A program made the position numbers and the translations under genes. Below, piece after piece: positions 53,543 through 53,569 of a stretch of DNA of 53,569 nt; the first letter of the stretch is position 1, and each line of letters opens with the position of its first letter. The stretch lies in NCBI RefSeq assembly GCF_016595505.1, contig NZ_JAENIL010000051.1, positions 1 to 53,569 on the forward strand. The letters are read 5' to 3'. Below the pieces are notes generated by a model. The model searched no databases and was not told the origin of the DNA. It saw only the letters and a list, made by a program, of their open reading frames with translations. This DNA comes from Pelagicoccus mobilis (GTDB taxonomy: Bacteria > Verrucomicrobiota > Verrucomicrobiia > Opitutales > Opitutaceae).

Positions 53543-53569
53543 ATTTGAACAGAGGGGTGGCCGTTAGGG

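Noticed and set aside
1-53569. tRNA, rRNA, CRISPR, transposon or prophage
   Set aside because: No T-loop-like sequence in a cloverleaf context, no regularly spaced repeats, and no transposase, integrase or phage structural ORF were found by reading; a covariance-model scan was not possible.

Overview
The window looks like chromosomal DNA of a Verrucomicrobiota bacterium, probably class Opitutae. This is inferred from gene content: a PVC-type membrane-bound dehydrogenase/haem-domain protein with HEAT-like repeats, several Tat-exported xylose-isomerase-like TIM barrels, weak or absent Shine-Dalgarno sequences, TTG/GTG starts and short palindromic repeats at gene ends. No rRNA, tRNA, CRISPR array, transposase, integrase or phage gene was found. 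Core genes (pilT, glnD, valS, ftsK) are mixed with an unusually dense set of sensory genes.

Layout. 0-4 kb: pilT converging on glnD. 4-11 kb: a stand-alone thioester alpha-2-macroglobulin and a SatP-type acetate transporter, both minus strand. 11-17.5 kb: an exported catabolic block with a nucleoside hydrolase lipoprotein, the PVC dehydrogenase and two TIM-barrel isomerases. 17.7-23.7 kb: a tight three-gene operon of TonB-dependent receptor, YfiR-like periplasmic protein and hybrid histidine kinase with Hpt. 23.8-26.5 kb: valS. 26.8-30.7 kb: an ammonium-transporter/PAS protein directly followed by a separate hybrid kinase. 30.7-36.1 kb: minus-strand genes comprising a third exported TIM barrel, two small unknowns, an LRV-repeat protein and a membrane-anchor-free FtsK. 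36.1-36.9 kb: a G/T-rich intergenic region with a 42-bp palindrome. 36.9-43.7 kb: a tight five-gene operon with a REC-kinase, a PhcB-like methyltransferase, a 6-TM double hybrid kinase, a second REC-kinase and a lone REC protein. 43.8-48.6 kb: two DUF2721 membrane proteins and two chemoreceptors with periplasmic CZB domains. 48.9-52.1 kb: a small secreted helical protein behind a sigma-54-like promoter, a beta-barrel protein and a PQQ-type beta-propeller. 52.5-53.5 kb: a 57-residue basic ORF and an SDR oxidoreductase.

The most notable region is 36894-43703. Its content and order resemble the Ralstonia phcBSRQ quorum-sensing locus, in which a SAM methyltransferase makes a 3-hydroxy fatty acid methyl ester read by a membrane kinase and an atypical regulator with a kinase-like output. 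Here the locus is expanded and the methyltransferase carries a PilZ-like N-terminus. Two other sensory units are also unusual: a split Amt-based ammonium sensor with the kinase on a separate polypeptide, and a receptor/YfiR/kinase operon that may couple outer-membrane binding to phosphorelay.

Non-coding structure includes two similar 42-bp palindromes (10978-11019 and 36222-36263), several families of hairpin repeats at gene ends, sigma-28-like elements before both chemoreceptors, and poly-G tracts of 8-9, one inside the Phc-like kinase gene.
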